From Coriobacteriia bacterium (GTDB taxonomy: Bacteria; Actinomycetota; Coriobacteriia; Anaerosomatales; SLCP01), in the NCBI GenBank assembly GCA_007123455.1, contig SKKZ01000039.1, positions 1-6,492 of the forward strand: a stretch of DNA of 6,492 nt. Reading direction: 5' to 3'. The notes beneath the pieces were generated by a model that worked only from the letters and a program-made list of their open reading frames with translations, was not told the DNA's origin and searched no databases. Shown here one piece after another: positions 6,237-6,492 of the stretch. Position 1 is the first letter of the stretch. Each line of letters starts with the position of its first letter. The position numbers were made by a program, and so were the translations under genes.

Positions 6237-6492
6237 GGGCCCTACGCTTCAGGGCCATCACACCGGGCAGGGTGCTCCGGCATCGCCCGGTGCGGACCTA
6301 CCTGTTTATCACCGTCGGGCTCCTGCTCACTGCAGTGTCGCTCAACGCCTTCCTTATCCCGAACCGCCTCGCGGCCGGTGGCGTGTCGGGTCTGGCCACC
6401 GTTCTGTTCTACACTGCTCAAGATTTCGGGATCACGTTGCCCGTCGGTATCCAGATGCTCGTCATGAACATCGGGCTGCTCGCGATGGCCAC
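6233..6492 (+). CDS. YitT-family membrane protein, N-terminal part (3' end outside window)
   Basis: The frame starts at ATG 6233, overlapping the PHP stop as ATGA, with GGTGG at 6222-6226 as a possible ribosome site, and stays open to the window end (86 codons visible). Seen: a basic N-terminus (about residues 1-22, many Arg), then a first membrane segment (about 23-43, YLFITVGLLLTAVSLNAFLIP), the family-like stretch NRLAAGGVSGLATVLFY (44-60), and the start of another hydrophobic segment (VGIQMLVMNIGLLAMA). The pattern of an early membrane segment, then P-N-x-x-A-x-G-G-V-S-G-L, matches YitT (formerly DUF161) proteins. These are integral membrane proteins with a C-terminal cytosolic domain and no settled transport function. 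The C-terminal half cannot be judged here. The basic N-terminal tail would be predicted to stay in the cytosol. Confidence 0.85.
   Translation, partial: MRALRFRAITPGRVLRHRPVRTYLFITVGLLLTAVSLNAFLIPNRLAAGGVSGLATVLFYTAQDFGITLPVGIQMLVMNIGLLAMA
6238..6256 (+). repeat. Inverted repeat at the start of the yitT-like gene
   Basis: GGCCCT (6238-6243) and AGGGCC (6251-6256) form a perfect 6-bp hairpin around a 7-base loop. It begins 3 bases after the ATG and covers codons 2-8. It could make translation of this gene depend on ribosomes arriving from the overlapping upstream gene. It could also be chance, since these are ordinary Arg-Ala-Leu codons. Confidence 0.4.

Overview
The window is high-GC, carries only plus-strand genes, and reads as an Actinomycetota chromosome. 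The best guess is Coriobacteriia or a close relative (OPB41-type). This rests on the C-terminal SARP/BTAD regulator, the GC-rich codon choice, the secA-prfB pairing and the overall protein character. No rRNA or other taxonomic marker is present, so the class is an inference.

Layout. At 1-1062 is the 3' part of a large transcriptional regulator ending in an OmpR-type winged helix plus a BTAD domain; its true start lies left of the window. From 1063 to 1556 there is a 494-base gap without a protein gene, and it is the most interesting part of the window. It holds a dense run of RNA-like helices from about 1143 to 1388: a perfect 14-bp hairpin, a domain of small hairpins enclosed by a closing helix whose two arms are about 130 bases apart, and a 15-bp GC-rich terminator-like hairpin. 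After these come an extended -10 promoter (1489-1497) and the secA leader. The RNA element looks like a stand-alone structured noncoding RNA. Because it sits directly upstream of secA, where a ribosome-hibernation gene (hpf/raiA) often lies in Gram-positive genomes, the raiA RNA motif is the first family to test. I could not confirm this from sequence alone.

From 1557 to the right edge is a tightly packed operon: secA (preprotein translocase ATPase, full length with the C-terminal zinc SEC-C tail), prfB (peptide chain release factor 2), a YcdX-type PHP-domain metal phosphoesterase with all nine predicted metal ligands, and the start of a YitT-family membrane protein cut by the window end. The stops and starts touch or overlap (TAG|GTG, TAG|ATG, ATGA), which suggests one transcript with translational coupling. 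secA and prfB are housekeeping genes of protein export and translation termination. The PHP enzyme and the YitT protein have no clear mechanistic link to them.

The protein oddity is in prfB: the stop-codon-reading tripeptide is SPT instead of the usual RF2 SPF, so its last residue matches the Thr of the RF1 PxT motif. prfB also lacks the autoregulatory +1 frameshift site known from E. coli RF2.
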